Shown: one piece after another, positions 48,156-57,255 of the stretch
Layout of the letters: each line of letters begins with the position of its first letter
How positions within the stretch are numbered: position 1 is the first letter of the stretch
Assembly (NCBI RefSeq): GCF_000753715.1
Contig: NZ_JPER01000001.1
Coordinates: forward strand, 310,001-374,000
From: Pseudidiomarina salinarum
Lineage (GTDB): Bacteria; Pseudomonadota; Gammaproteobacteria; Enterobacterales; Alteromonadaceae
Direction of reading: 5' to 3'
DNA length: 64,000 bases
The notes under the pieces: generated by a model
Database searches by the model: none
The model's input: only the letters and a program-made list of their open reading frames with translations
What the model was told of the DNA's origin: nothing
Program-made: the position numbers and the translations under genes

Positions 48156-50543
48156 ATGAAAAAACTCTTGCTTGTAACCGCAATTAGCAGCGCACTGCTA
48201 GTCGCTTGTGGTGGCGGTGATGAAGCGCCGGTAACCGAAAAAGAATATCAGGTCAATGCCACGCGGGTGGTCTTTGACCCCAGTAATGGCGCGGTACCAG
48301 TGCCCTCCAACATCCTGTTGAGCGGCTCAGTTGACGGCACCTTAAATATTCCGGTAGCGGATCCCACTGATGGTGGTAATCCACAAGTTGCATTAAATGG
48401 TCTGGACGGCTGGGGTACGCACTCCACCTCGACCTTCAGCTTCTCGCTGCCACTGGAAGAAGACGGTGACCGGGTCACTGTGAATAGCGCGAGCCTGGAA
48501 GCAGCCGGTTCAATCCGGGTGTTTCAAGCCATTATGGGTGGTAGCACAGTCAGCGCGGAATGCGCGGCCGCCAGCCCTGCAGCAACCTGTGCTGTGGTTG
48601 CTGAACTAACCCATGGTGTTGACTTTATGGTTGCGGCAACTGGCCCTGCGGGCGTTGCTGTAGTGCCTTTGCAGCCACTGAAGCCAAAAACCGGCTACCT
48701 GATCGTACTGACAAATAATATCCAGGATTCACTGGGGCGTGATGTTCAGCCATCGCAGACTTACGGTTTGATGAAGCGTGATGCGGATACCCATCCGGTA
48801 TCCGGTGATCAGTCAGCTGTTGGTTTACAGCGGCTGATCAATAGCTATGAAAACGCACTGCAGGCGTTCGGTGTGGATAAAGAAAGTATCATCTACACGT
48901 CCAACTACACCACGCAGTCTACTGCGGATGTCTTTGTTGCTATCAAAGGCCTGATGACCCAGCAATTTATGGGTACCGGCACACCTGCTTTAGGTGTGCA
49001 GGATACTGGCATGTCCGTTGCTGATGCGTTAGTTGGTGCAGGGCAATTGCCTGCCGATCCGATGAATCCGGCCTATGCTGCGGCAAGTACTGCCAGCTTG
49101 TATCAGGGCCAGGTTACCCTGCCTTATTTTTCACCGGTACCTACCGCTGAAAATCCAACGGCGCCGTTAACCGGTCGCTGGACGGCAATGTGTGACAGCC
49201 CGGCTTCAATTCTGGGTGCGATTCAGGCCGGTGCACTTGATCCGGCAGCGGCTGGTATCGACCCGGCAGCACTAGAGAACCCAGCACTGTTACTGCCACC
49301 GAATAACTGTTATGACTTCCCGGGAATCGACCCTGAGCGTCATCTGACTAAGTACAATCCGTTCCCTGCTACGGTAACTCAGGCCAACGTACCAGCCATT
49401 ATGGCGGTACCGGATGAAGCCGCAGTTAATCAGGTGCGGGCTGCACAAGGCCTGGATCCGATTAGCAAGCCTGCCAATGGCTGGCCGGTTGTGATCTTCC
49501 AGCACGGTATCACTGGCGCGAAAACGAACGCCCTTGGTATCGCTGGTACGCTGTCGGTGTCTGGTTTCGCAACCGTTGCGATTGACCATCCGCTGCACGG
49601 TGATCGTGGTTTTGGTGCGATTAACGCAACGACTGGCTCAGCGACAGCTTATATGAATCTGGGTAGCCTGCTGACGGCACGCGATAACATGCGTCAGTCA
49701 ATTTCTGACATGCTGGGTCTGCGTTTGAGTCTGAACGCTGCTCAGGGTGCTGATGTTGATGGTTCACGGGTATTCCTGGTCGGCCACTCACTGGGTGGTA
49801 TTACGGGTACTGTGTTTACTGCCATGGCTAACACTGAAATGAGTGGCGCACTGCAACCGGCTTCAGGCCTGTTCAGTGTTCAGGCAAGCAGCCTGATGGC
49901 CCCTGGCGGTAGTATTGCTAATTTACTGATGGGTTCACCTACCTTCGGTCCGGTTATTAAAGCGCAGCTGCTGTATGCTGCCAATGATGACTTCGCCGCA
50001 GCGGTAAATGAAGCCGCAGCAAATGCTGGCATAGCGCCAACTGACCCAGCCTTCCAGGGCTTGTTGGTTAATGTGTATACGCAGTTCTGGGGTAGTCTGA
50101 ACGACAGCCAGCGCGCATCTATCAACGCCTTGTTTGAGCAGTTCGCTTTCGCGGCTCAAACGGTTGTGGATTCTGCGGATCCGATTAACTATGCCCGCAA
50201 TGTGATCGCAACGGAGAGCCCGATTCACCTGATCGAAGTGGTGGGTAATGGTGACTCGCTGCCTGACCAGGTAGTGCCAAACCGCGTGGAAGGCAAGCCG
50301 CTTGCAGGTACTGAGCCGCTGATTGCGCAACTGGAACTGCAGTCTATCACCACGACTACAGCCAGTGCTGACGGCACCACAGTATCGGGTGCGGTACGCT
50401 TCACTGAAGGCGACCACAGCTCTATTGTCAGCCCGGCAGCTTCAACCGCGGCAACTATCGAGATGCAGATGCAGGCTGCTGGCTGGTTCAGCACCGGCGC
50501 TACTGCTATCCCGGTCTTTAACCCGGCCGTTATTCAGCAATAA
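48156..50543 (+). CDS. Surface lipase lipoprotein, VolA/Pla-1/cef type
   Basis: A 795-residue lipoprotein (lipobox LLVAC, Cys18, then GGGDE) with an N-terminal beta domain including FDPSNGAVPVPSNILL and a C-terminal alpha/beta-hydrolase domain with the nucleophile in VGHSLGG (about residue 547) after VVIFQHGITG. This fits the VolA/Pla-1/cef lipases of Vibrio and Alteromonadales, which hydrolyse lysophospholipids at the cell surface. It stands alone, with its own 241-base upstream gap and a strong terminator. Confidence 0.88.
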   Translation: MKKLLLVTAISSALLVACGGGDEAPVTEKEYQVNATRVVFDPSNGAVPVPSNILLSGSVDGTLNIPVADPTDGGNPQVALNGLDGWGTHSTSTFSFSLPLEEDGDRVTVNSASLEAAGSIRVFQAIMGGSTVSAECAAASPAATCAVVAELTHGVDFMVAATGPAGVAVVPLQPLKPKTGYLIVLTNNIQDSLGRDVQPSQTYGLMKRDADTHPVSGDQSAVGLQRLINSYENALQAFGVDKESIIYTSNYTTQSTADVFVAIKGLMTQQFMGTGTPALGVQDTGMSVADALVGAGQLPADPMNPAYAAASTASLYQGQVTLPYFSPVPTAENPTAPLTGRWTAMCDSPASILGAIQAGALDPAAAGIDPAALENPALLLPPNNCYDFPGIDPERHLTKYNPFPATVTQANVPAIMAVPDEAAVNQVRAAQGLDPISKPANGWPVVIFQHGITGAKTNALGIAGTLSVSGFATVAIDHPLHGDRGFGAINATTGSATAYMNLGSLLTARDNMRQSISDMLGLRLSLNAAQGADVDGSRVFLVGHSLGGITGTVFTAMANTEMSGALQPASGLFSVQASSLMAPGGSIANLLMGSPTFGPVIKAQLLYAANDDFAAAVNEAAANAGIAPTDPAFQGLLVNVYTQFWGSLNDSQRASINALFEQFAFAAQTVVDSADPINYARNVIATESPIHLIEVVGNGDSLPDQVVPNRVEGKPLAGTEPLIAQLELQSITTTTASADGTTVSGAVRFTEGDHSSIVSPAASTAATIEMQMQAAGWFSTGATAIPVFNPAVIQQ

Positions 50544-50568
50544 CGCCTGACCGGAAATACGTTAGAAT

Positions 50569-50598
50569 AAAAAGGCTGCGCTCTCGCAGCCTTTTTTT
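50569..50598 (+). terminator. Intrinsic terminator after the lipase gene
   Basis: AAAAAGGCTGCG (50569-50580) pairs with the sequence starting CGCAGCC at 50585 around a CTCT loop, followed by seven T residues. It ends 43 bases before sohB. Confidence 0.92.
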
Positions 50599-50640
50599 AT
50601 CGCTTCATTTTCATCGCGAACAAAATGCACAGGAGTTCAT

Positions 50641-51636
50641 ATGGAGTTTTTACTGAACGTTGGCGAATTCACCCTGAAGGCGGCCATTATTGTGGTGGCT
50701 GTGGTGGTCGTGGTTGGCGCCATCGCCAATGCCGCGCAGCGCCAGCGCAAACAAAAGGGCGAACTGCATGTCGAGCGGTTGTCCGACGATTTGCGCGATA
50801 CCGCCAATGACCTGAAACTGGAGTTGCTGGATCGCGGCGAACGTAAAAAAGCTGAGAAAGCGTTGAAGAAACAACGTAAAAGAATGGCAAAGGAAGAAGC
50901 TAAGCCACGACTCTTTGTGCTTGATTTCAACGGCAGCATGGATGCCAAGGAAGTTGATCAACTGCGGCGCGAAGTGAACGCGGTGGTGGCTGTGGCTGAA
51001 AAGGGCGATAAGGTTATGGTCAGACTGGAAAGTGGTGGCGGCGTGGTACACGGCTATGGCCTTGGTGCGGCGCAGCTGCAACGGCTACGCGATGCGGAAC
51101 TTGAGCTGATTGTGAGTGTCGATAAGATAGCGGCCAGTGGCGGTTATATGATGGCCTGTGTGGCCAATAGTATTCAGGCCGCGCCCTTTGCCATCATCGG
51201 CTCCATCGGCGTATTAGCCCAGCTGCCTAACTTTCATCGCTGGCTGAAAAAGCACGACGTGGACTTTGAGCAGGTTACCGCTGGCGAATATAAGCGCACG
51301 CTCACCTTGTTTGGCCGCAATACCGATGAAGGCCGGCAAAAATTTAAAGAAGAAATTGAAAATATCCACGAGCAGTTCAAGGCTCATGTGCAGAAGTACC
51401 GGCCAGACATGGATATCGATAAAGTGGCGACTGGTGAATACTGGACCGCGCAACAAGCACTGGAACTGGGTCTGGTGGATAGTCTCACGACCAGTGATGC
51501 CTGGTTAGTGGAGCGTACTAAGGACCACGCCATCTTTGGTGTACGCTATACCAGTAAAAAGCCTTTGGGTGAGCGCATTGGCCGCAATATGAATGCGGTG
51601 CTCAGCAGTTTGCGGGAGTTTATCAGTAAGTCGTAG
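50641..51636 (+). CDS. sohB: S49-family protease SohB
   Basis: A 331-residue inner-membrane serine protease of the SppA/SohB group. N-terminal membrane helix (about 10-32), basic coiled segment, then the S49 domain with FDFNG-like LDFNGSMDA, the nucleophile serine in IAASGGYMMACVAN and the lysine-containing region after GSIGVLAQLPNFHRWLKKHD. AGGAG precedes ATG. First gene of sohB-smrA-52241. Confidence 0.92.
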   Translation: MEFLLNVGEFTLKAAIIVVAVVVVVGAIANAAQRQRKQKGELHVERLSDDLRDTANDLKLELLDRGERKKAEKALKKQRKRMAKEEAKPRLFVLDFNGSMDAKEVDQLRREVNAVVAVAEKGDKVMVRLESGGGVVHGYGLGAAQLQRLRDAELELIVSVDKIAASGGYMMACVANSIQAAPFAIIGSIGVLAQLPNFHRWLKKHDVDFEQVTAGEYKRTLTLFGRNTDEGRQKFKEEIENIHEQFKAHVQKYRPDMDIDKVATGEYWTAQQALELGLVDSLTTSDAWLVERTKDHAIFGVRYTSKKPLGERIGRNMNAVLSSLREFISKS

Positions 51637-51652
51637 TGGGAGGAGAACGGTT

Positions 51653-52228
51653 ATGAGCGATGAATTCGAGTTGTTTCGCCGCGAAATGACTGGAGTGACG
51701 CCGTTGGAAGGCGATGATGTAGCGGATATCCGCACCGCGTTCGCGCCAACCCTGGCTCAGGTGGAGCGCCGCAAGGCTGCTGAGCAGCAGGCTGAGGATG
51801 ATCTCAATTACCTGTCGATGGAGTTTGTCGATCTGGTACAGCCAGAGGACGTGCTCGAGTTTCGCCGTGACGGTGTGCAGCACGGCGTCTATAAGCAGTT
51901 ACGCCTGGGTCGATATACGATTGAGGCGGCGCTGGATCTGCATCACCACAGCCTGCGTCAGGCGCGCAAGGCCTTGTTCGAATTTATCCAGCTGTGCCAT
52001 CGCCGCGGCGTGCGCACGGCTATCGTGGTGCATGGCATCGGCAAGTTCTCCAAACCGCACCCGGCCTTGCTCAAAAGCTATGTGAATAAATGGCTACGCC
52101 AACTGGACCCGGTGATGGCCTTTCACAGCGCGCAGCGGCAGCATGGCGGAGTTGGTTCTATGTACGTGATGCTGCGTAAAAACCCTGAACAAAAAGACTT
52201 TAACCGTGAACGCCATCAAAAACGCTAG
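51653..52228 (+). CDS. smrA: Smr-domain endonuclease SmrA
   Basis: A 191-residue protein with a C-terminal Smr domain: LDLHHHSLRQARKALFEF and IVVHGIGKFSKPHPALLKSY, ending in a GSMYVML strand. E. coli SmrA has DNA endonuclease activity. ATG 51653 follows GGGAGGAG; a longer open frame lies inside sohB and is not used. Confidence 0.9.
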   Translation: MSDEFELFRREMTGVTPLEGDDVADIRTAFAPTLAQVERRKAAEQQAEDDLNYLSMEFVDLVQPEDVLEFRRDGVQHGVYKQLRLGRYTIEAALDLHHHSLRQARKALFEFIQLCHRRGVRTAIVVHGIGKFSKPHPALLKSYVNKWLRQLDPVMAFHSAQRQHGGVGSMYVMLRKNPEQKDFNRERHQKR

Positions 52229-52240
52229 TACAGGAGTTCT

Positions 52241-52957
52241 ATGAACTATTTAGCACAGATTACGGGCAGTGGTGCGTTGTTACTTGCCTCGGCTTTCAGC
52301 GCTGCAGCAGTGTCTGCGCCAGATGAACAGACCCTGTCAGAGCGGGTAGGGGAGATGATACAGCAGCAGGTTGAGCAGCGGCTCGCGGCCGATCTGAGCT
52401 TTGGGGCGTTTGAACTTAATACGCTCACGGCTGAGCTGGCGGCGGCGGATGTGCTGCTCGCCTCGCGGGTGACTGAACTTGATGCCGGCCTGAATCAGGT
52501 CTTGCGCGCGCGAGAGGTGGTTATTCAGGGCGACTGGCTGACACCTACCCGCAATCAACTGGTGCTGGATGGCATCGTTGCCAGTGATGCGCAGCTGACG
52601 ATTGCTTATTACGGCAAAGGCAAGTCGAACCTGCATGCACTCTATGATGCCTATATGGCGCAGCAGCCGGTCTATAAGGCGTCCGAGCGGCTGATCTGGG
52701 AACTCGGTGAGGTGCAGCTGAATAACGTGGTGGTGAACCTGTTTGATAGCGGTTTGCCGATTCTGAGTGTACAGCTCGACACCCTGACCCTGCCCCCGAT
52801 GGCATCAACGGATAACGCCGATGATTATATTGCGCGGGTGCTGGTGCCTTTGCTGAATCAGGTTCAGCGGCAGATTCGTAACGGTGACCTTGATGCGGCG
52901 GTAGATGCCTCACGCCTGATGGGGTTTATGTGGCGTGAGGCTTTTGTAGGGTTTTAA
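52241..52957 (+). CDS. Unrecognised secreted protein, AsmA-like in pattern
   Basis: A 238-residue protein with a signal peptide (cleavage near AVSA/PDEQ). The rest is alternating beta sequence; RAREVVIQGDWLTPTRNQL and YYGKGKSNLHALYDAY resemble the short beta repeats of AsmA/TamB-type envelope proteins, but this is a pattern impression only. A late segment DNADDYIARVLVPLLNQVQR is helical. It follows smrA by 12 bases with a good AGGAG site, so it is expressed with sohB and smrA. Confidence 0.7.
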   Translation: MNYLAQITGSGALLLASAFSAAAVSAPDEQTLSERVGEMIQQQVEQRLAADLSFGAFELNTLTAELAAADVLLASRVTELDAGLNQVLRAREVVIQGDWLTPTRNQLVLDGIVASDAQLTIAYYGKGKSNLHALYDAYMAQQPVYKASERLIWELGEVQLNNVVVNLFDSGLPILSVQLDTLTLPPMASTDNADDYIARVLVPLLNQVQRQIRNGDLDAAVDASRLMGFMWREAFVGF

Positions 52958-52977
52958 AGGCTTTCAGTTGCAGCGGG

Positions 52978-54279
52978 TCAGAGTTTATCCCCTACATCCC
53001 GCTCTTTAACGTCAGCGTTAGCATCATTAAAGACCTCTTCATCCAGAGCGCCTTCGCTTTTCGCAACAATCACACTGACCATGGCATCGCCGGTTACGTT
53101 CACCGCGGTGCGGGTCATATCCAGTAAGCGGTCAACACCGATAATCAGGCCAATGCCTTCTACCGGCAAGCCGACCTGACCCAGTACCATTGCCAGCATG
53201 ATCATGCCCACGCCGGGCACGCCAGCCGTACCAATAGAAGCCAGGGTTGCGGTAAGCACCACCATCAGGTAATCGGCGATCGACAGATCGACCAGGTAAA
53301 CCTGGGCAATAAAGACCGTGGCGACACCCTGCATGATAGCGGTACCGTCCATGTTAATGGTGGCACCCAGTGGCACGGTGAACGAGCCTACACTGTTATG
53401 AACGCCCAGCCGCTTGGTGACGGTTTCGAGGGTGATCGGCATGGTGGCGTTACTGCTGGCCGTACTGAAACCAAATATCTGCACTTCGCGCATTTTGCGC
53501 AGGAACATGACCGGGTTCATACGGCTTAGCAGCTTAAGAATAATCGGATAGGTGATGAGCGCGTGGGCGAGCAGTACCCCAATGACCAGCACAAAGTAGG
53601 TGCCCAGGCTGGTAATAGCGCCGAACTCGGTTTCGCTGAATAATTTTGCCATCAGGGCAAAAACACCGTAGGGAGCCAGGTTCATCAGGATGATAACCAG
53701 CTTCATAATGACTTCGTTGAAGTCTTCAAACAGGGCTTTTACCCGCTCACCGGGCTTACCGCCAACCAGTGCGGTGGCAATACCAAACAGCAGGGCAAAT
53801 ACGATAATTTGCAGCATGTTGCCACTGGCAAAAGCATCGAAGGGGTTGGTGGGGAACAGATCAATAATGACCTGAGCCAGGCTCGGCGCCTCTTTCGCTT
53901 CAAATACCGCTTCGGTTTCAAGTTCCAGCCCTGAACCTGGCTGAACAATAACCGCGGCCGCAATAGCCAGGCTGATAGCGATTGCCGTGGTGACCAGATA
54001 GAGGCCCACCGCTTTGCCACCCAGCCGCCCCAGCTTTGCCGGATCGCTTAATGAGCAGGTACCAAGTACCAGGGAAACGAAAACCAGGGGAACCACAAGC
54101 ATTTGCAGGGAAGCGATAAAGATCTGGCCGATGATAAAAAACAGGCCGTTGGTCAGGTAATCTTCAACAATTGTGCTGCCCTTAAAAAAAATTTGCAGCA
54201 AGGCTCCGACCGCAATACCTGCAATCATGCCGATAACAATGCGGGCGGTGAGGCTTAGCTTTTTATTATTGTCACTCAT
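52978..54279 (-). CDS. Dicarboxylate/amino acid:cation symporter (DAACS)
   Basis: A 433-residue transporter of the GltP/DctA family with eight helices and two re-entrant loops. The family motifs are SSNATMPITLETVTKRLGV (serine-rich loop) and NMDGTAIMQGVATVFIAQ, and the C-terminal VDRLLDMTRTAVNVTGD. Imports glutamate, aspartate or C4-dicarboxylates with sodium or protons; the exact substrate is not clear. Confidence 0.9.
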   Translation of the reverse strand: MSDNNKKLSLTARIVIGMIAGIAVGALLQIFFKGSTIVEDYLTNGLFFIIGQIFIASLQMLVVPLVFVSLVLGTCSLSDPAKLGRLGGKAVGLYLVTTAIAISLAIAAAVIVQPGSGLELETEAVFEAKEAPSLAQVIIDLFPTNPFDAFASGNMLQIIVFALLFGIATALVGGKPGERVKALFEDFNEVIMKLVIILMNLAPYGVFALMAKLFSETEFGAITSLGTYFVLVIGVLLAHALITYPIILKLLSRMNPVMFLRKMREVQIFGFSTASSNATMPITLETVTKRLGVHNSVGSFTVPLGATINMDGTAIMQGVATVFIAQVYLVDLSIADYLMVVLTATLASIGTAGVPGVGMIMLAMVLGQVGLPVEGIGLIIGVDRLLDMTRTAVNVTGDAMVSVIVAKSEGALDEEVFNDANADVKERDVGDKL

Positions 54280-54300
54280 TGGTAGTCCTGTTGAATCAAG

Positions 54301-54340
54301 TTGAGCTGGAATCTGCTAAGCCTACCAGATTCCAGCTCAA
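54301..54340. repeat. Perfect 15-bp inverted repeat upstream of the symporter gene
   Basis: TTGAGCTGGAATCTG (54301-54315) pairs exactly with 54326-54340 across a ten-base spacer, between the stop of the Yip1 gene and the start of the symporter, both on the minus strand. No U-tract follows on either strand. It may be a terminator without a tail, a leader hairpin or an operator. Confidence 0.7.
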
Positions 54341-54357
54341 GGCCATAGTCAGAGGCG

Positions 54358-54954
54358 TTAAATGTACGCCGGGCCGAGACCATTGGTCCAGAGCATGGCC
54401 GAAACGACCATGAGCACCACCAGCATAATCAGGCCGGCAGTCACCACTGAGCTGGCATAAATGAAGCCGCGCTCTTCAGGAATATGCATCAGTATGGGTA
54501 CCCCCGAATACAGCAGGTAAACCGAATAGGCGATACCAGCCAGAAACGCCATAGTGACAAACCATAGCTCCGGATACAGTGCGGCAATGCCGGACATAAT
54601 TGCCGGGGTCGCGGTATAGGCGGCCAGTTCCAGCGACTGGGTGAAGGTGGGGCTGGCGCCAAAAGTTTTCGCCATCCAGTGGATCAGATAGGCAAGTGCG
54701 AATACGGCCACGATAATACCGACGTACATGGCAACAGCCATGGTCATGGCACTATTTTTGGTTAAAAAGGTGGCTTCACGGGCGCCGATGCTCCAGCCGA
54801 GGTAGGCCGAGGCGTAATAAGCTGCGGCACAGGGTATTAAGGCGACCAGCAAAATATGGGTCAATGCAAACGTCATGCTCTCATGGCGTGAATCTATGGT
54901 TTTCCATTCTTCTAGCGGGTGGGCGTATAACCCCCAGATGTGGTTCAGGATCAT
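54358..54954 (-). CDS. Yip1-family membrane protein
   Basis: A 198-residue protein with a short amphipathic N-terminus (NHIWGLYAHPLEEWKTI, the bacterial Yip1 start) and five membrane helices; TQSLELAAYTATPAIMSGI and YPELWFVTMAFLAGIAYSVY are typical of the domain. Similar to E. coli YohC. Function not established. Confidence 0.85.
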   Translation of the reverse strand: MILNHIWGLYAHPLEEWKTIDSRHESMTFALTHILLVALIPCAAAYYASAYLGWSIGAREATFLTKNSAMTMAVAMYVGIIVAVFALAYLIHWMAKTFGASPTFTQSLELAAYTATPAIMSGIAALYPELWFVTMAFLAGIAYSVYLLYSGVPILMHIPEERGFIYASSVVTAGLIMLVVLMVVSAMLWTNGLGPAYI

Positions 54955-55128
54955 GACTGGCCTCTGTTCTGTGTGATTTTTATTTTATTATAGTTAGCGC
55001 CGTTTATTTTTTCGGCTTACTCTCTATATTGGTCAGTTTTTGACTGTAGTCAAGGCTTTTTCCTGCCCCTGTGGTACGCATTTATGGCATGATCGCCAGC
55101 CGCCGGATAAAACCTGAGGGATCCTGAT

Positions 55129-55899
55129 TTGAATACCTTACTTGCGCCCATCCATCGTTTTCTGCATTGCCAGACCCCTGCTGCCTGGGTAGCCGAAGCG
55201 GTCAAGCCGGAACACCTTGAGCTGGTGCTGATTGATCATTTGATTTGCGAGCTGAAAGCAGCCCAGTCGGCCATGTACCTGATCCGTAAATATGCCGTGG
55301 ACGAAGTCAGCGGCAAGGCTTTGCTGGCCTGGCTGCAGCCTTATGAAGATTTCGCCTATCGCCGCCAGGGTGACTGGCGGGAGTTGCCCCGGCATAACCG
55401 GCTGGCCAAAACCATGCTGCCGCGTAAGCCAGCGCCTTATAGCCAGGAACTGATCGATAAGATGGTGCTGCTGATTAAAGAAGAGTTACACCATTTTTAC
55501 CAGGTACTGGAGATCATGGATAAACGCCAGGTTGCCTACCGGAATATTACCTCGAGCCGCTACGCCAGTGGCCTGCTGCGCCATGTGCGCACCTACGAGC
55601 CGGAAGCCCTGGTCGATAAGTTGATTTGCGGGGCCTATATTGAGGCGCGCTCGTGTGAGCGGTTCGCGGCACTGGCGCCGCAGGTGGAGCCTGAACTGGC
55701 TAAGTTCTATGTCAGCCTGCTGCGCTCTGAGGCCCGGCATTTTGAGGATTACCTGCAATTGGCGGAGCAGATTGCCGGCGGGGATATCAGTGAGCGGGTC
55801 GCGTTTTTCGGTGCGGTGGAGGCTGAGCTCATTACCTCAGCAGATACTGAGTTTCGCTTTCACAGCGGCCCGCCAGCTAAAGCGTCAGTGGCTGACTGA
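55129..55899 (+). CDS. miaE: tRNA-(ms2i6A37) hydroxylase MiaE
   Basis: A diiron monooxygenase that hydroxylates the isopentenyl group of ms2i6A37 in tRNAs reading codons starting with U. The 256-residue ferritin-like protein has the iron ligands in IDHLICELKAAQSAM, IKEELHHFYQVLEIM, YIEARSCERFAAL and RSEARHFEDYLQLA. The start is TTG 55129, eight bases after GAGGG. The last 23 bases overlap convergent lpxH. Confidence 0.93.
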   Translation: MNTLLAPIHRFLHCQTPAAWVAEAVKPEHLELVLIDHLICELKAAQSAMYLIRKYAVDEVSGKALLAWLQPYEDFAYRRQGDWRELPRHNRLAKTMLPRKPAPYSQELIDKMVLLIKEELHHFYQVLEIMDKRQVAYRNITSSRYASGLLRHVRTYEPEALVDKLICGAYIEARSCERFAALAPQVEPELAKFYVSLLRSEARHFEDYLQLAEQIAGGDISERVAFFGAVEAELITSADTEFRFHSGPPAKASVAD

Positions 55900-56614
55900 T
55901 TAATTCGCGCTCGTTGCGGGTTACCCGCAAGAAGCTGCCTTGCTCATACCAGTCACCCAGTACAATGCGCTCGGCGGTGCTGCCATCTGGCAGCTGGTGT
56001 TCATGAATGGCCGGCCGGTGGGTATGGCCGTGAATCATATGGCGCACATCGTACTGCACAAAGGTATCGATAACGGCTTGTTCCGTCACATCCATAATCG
56101 CCAGTTGTTCGGCAGATAAAGGTTGTTGGGTGGCGCTGGAGGCTCTTAGCTTATTGGCGATGCGCATCCGCGCCCGCAGTGGTAATGCCAGCAGCAGTCT
56201 GGTCAGCCACGGCTGCCGGATAATGCGACGGAAGCGCTGGTAGCTGCGGTCGGCGGTACAGAGGCTGTCACCATGCAAGAGCAGGGTACGGGTGCCGTAC
56301 AGGTCAATTACCGCGGGCTCTGTCAGCAGGCGCACGCCGGTAGCGCGGGCAAAGCGGGCGCCAATCAGGAAGTCCCGGTTGCCGGCGATAAAAAACACCG
56401 GTACGCCGGTTTGGGTTAGTTGCCGCAGGGCGCCCTGCAGCGCCGCGGCAAAGTCGCTGGTATCATCATCGCCAATCCAGGCGTCAAAGAGATCGCCGAG
56501 GATATACAGGGCGTCGGCATGAACCGCCTGTTCCTGCAGAAACGCGAAGAACAGGCGGGTTATATCAGGCCGCGCCGGGCTCAGATGAAGATCAGAAATA
56601 AACCAGCTGGTCAT
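55877..56614 (-). CDS. lpxH: UDP-2,3-diacylglucosamine diphosphatase LpxH
   Basis: Cleaves UDP-2,3-diacylglucosamine to lipid X and UMP in lipid A synthesis. The 245-residue calcineurin-like phosphoesterase has the manganese motifs FISDLHLSP, LGDLFDAWIGDD, IAGNRDF, LLLHGDSL and HGHTHRP. Transcribed after ppiB with a six-base gap, an arrangement also seen in E. coli. Confidence 0.95.
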   Translation of the reverse strand: MTSWFISDLHLSPARPDITRLFFAFLQEQAVHADALYILGDLFDAWIGDDDTSDFAAALQGALRQLTQTGVPVFFIAGNRDFLIGARFARATGVRLLTEPAVIDLYGTRTLLLHGDSLCTADRSYQRFRRIIRQPWLTRLLLALPLRARMRIANKLRASSATQQPLSAEQLAIMDVTEQAVIDTFVQYDVRHMIHGHTHRPAIHEHQLPDGSTAERIVLGDWYEQGSFLRVTRNERELISQPLTL

Positions 56615-56620
56615 AATGAC

Positions 56621-57118
56621 TTAGTCGTCGATGCTGACCCGTTCGATAATTACATCATCAACCGGTACGTCCTGGTGCCAGCCGGCGCCTTCGGTACGCA
56701 TCTGCTCAATGTCGTTTACCACGGTCATGCCTTCAGTTACTTCGGCAAATACACAGTAGCCCCAGCCGCCGACGCTCTTGTTTTTAAAGTCCAGGAAGTC
56801 ATTGTCAGCGCAGTTGATGAAAAACTGTGAGGTGGCTGAGTGTGGATCCTGAGTACGGGCCATGGCCACGGTGCCTTTTTTATTTTTCAGGCCGTTGTCC
56901 GCTTCGTTCTCGATCGGCTCATGGGTTTCTTTCTGAACCATTTCGAGGTTAAAGCCTCCGCCCTGGACCATAAAACCCTTAATTACACGGTGAAATAAGG
57001 TGTTGTCGTAAAAGCCTTCACGGGCGTAGCGCAGGAAATTCTCAACAGTTTTGGGCGCTTCGTCAGCAAAGAGCTTCATGGTGATATCGCCATGATTGGT
57101 ATGTAAAGTCACCTTCAT
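56621..57118 (-). CDS. ppiB: Cytoplasmic peptidyl-prolyl isomerase PpiB
   Basis: A 165-residue cyclophilin without signal peptide. Core sequences [20 protein letters not shown] and [10 protein letters not shown], then [20 protein letters not shown]. Catalyses proline isomerisation during folding. First gene of ppiB-lpxH and divergent from cysS. Confidence 0.96.
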   Translation of the reverse strand: MKVTLHTNHGDITMKLFADEAPKTVENFLRYAREGFYDNTLFHRVIKGFMVQGGGFNLEMVQKETHEPIENEADNGLKNKKGTVAMARTQDPHSATSQFFINCADNDFLDFKNKSVGGWGYCVFAEVTEGMTVVNDIEQMRTEGAGWHQDVPVDDVIIERVSIDD

Positions 57119-57174
57119 TACTAATACTCCGTTTTCGTTTAATTAAGAAATTTACCCAATCAGTTTACCACCGT

Positions 57175-57204
57175 TTGTTACCAGGCTACAGCATGCGTTA
57201 TGAT
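57175..57204 (+). promoter_or_regulatory. Promoter of cysS
   Basis: TTGTTA (57175-57180), 18-base spacer, TATGAT (57199-57204), 51 bases upstream of the cysS start in the divergent gap with ppiB. Confidence 0.55.
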
Positions 57205-57255
57205 TAGCCCTTATGAACGAATCACCGTGCTGTCTGACAGGAGTTGTAACCTGCA

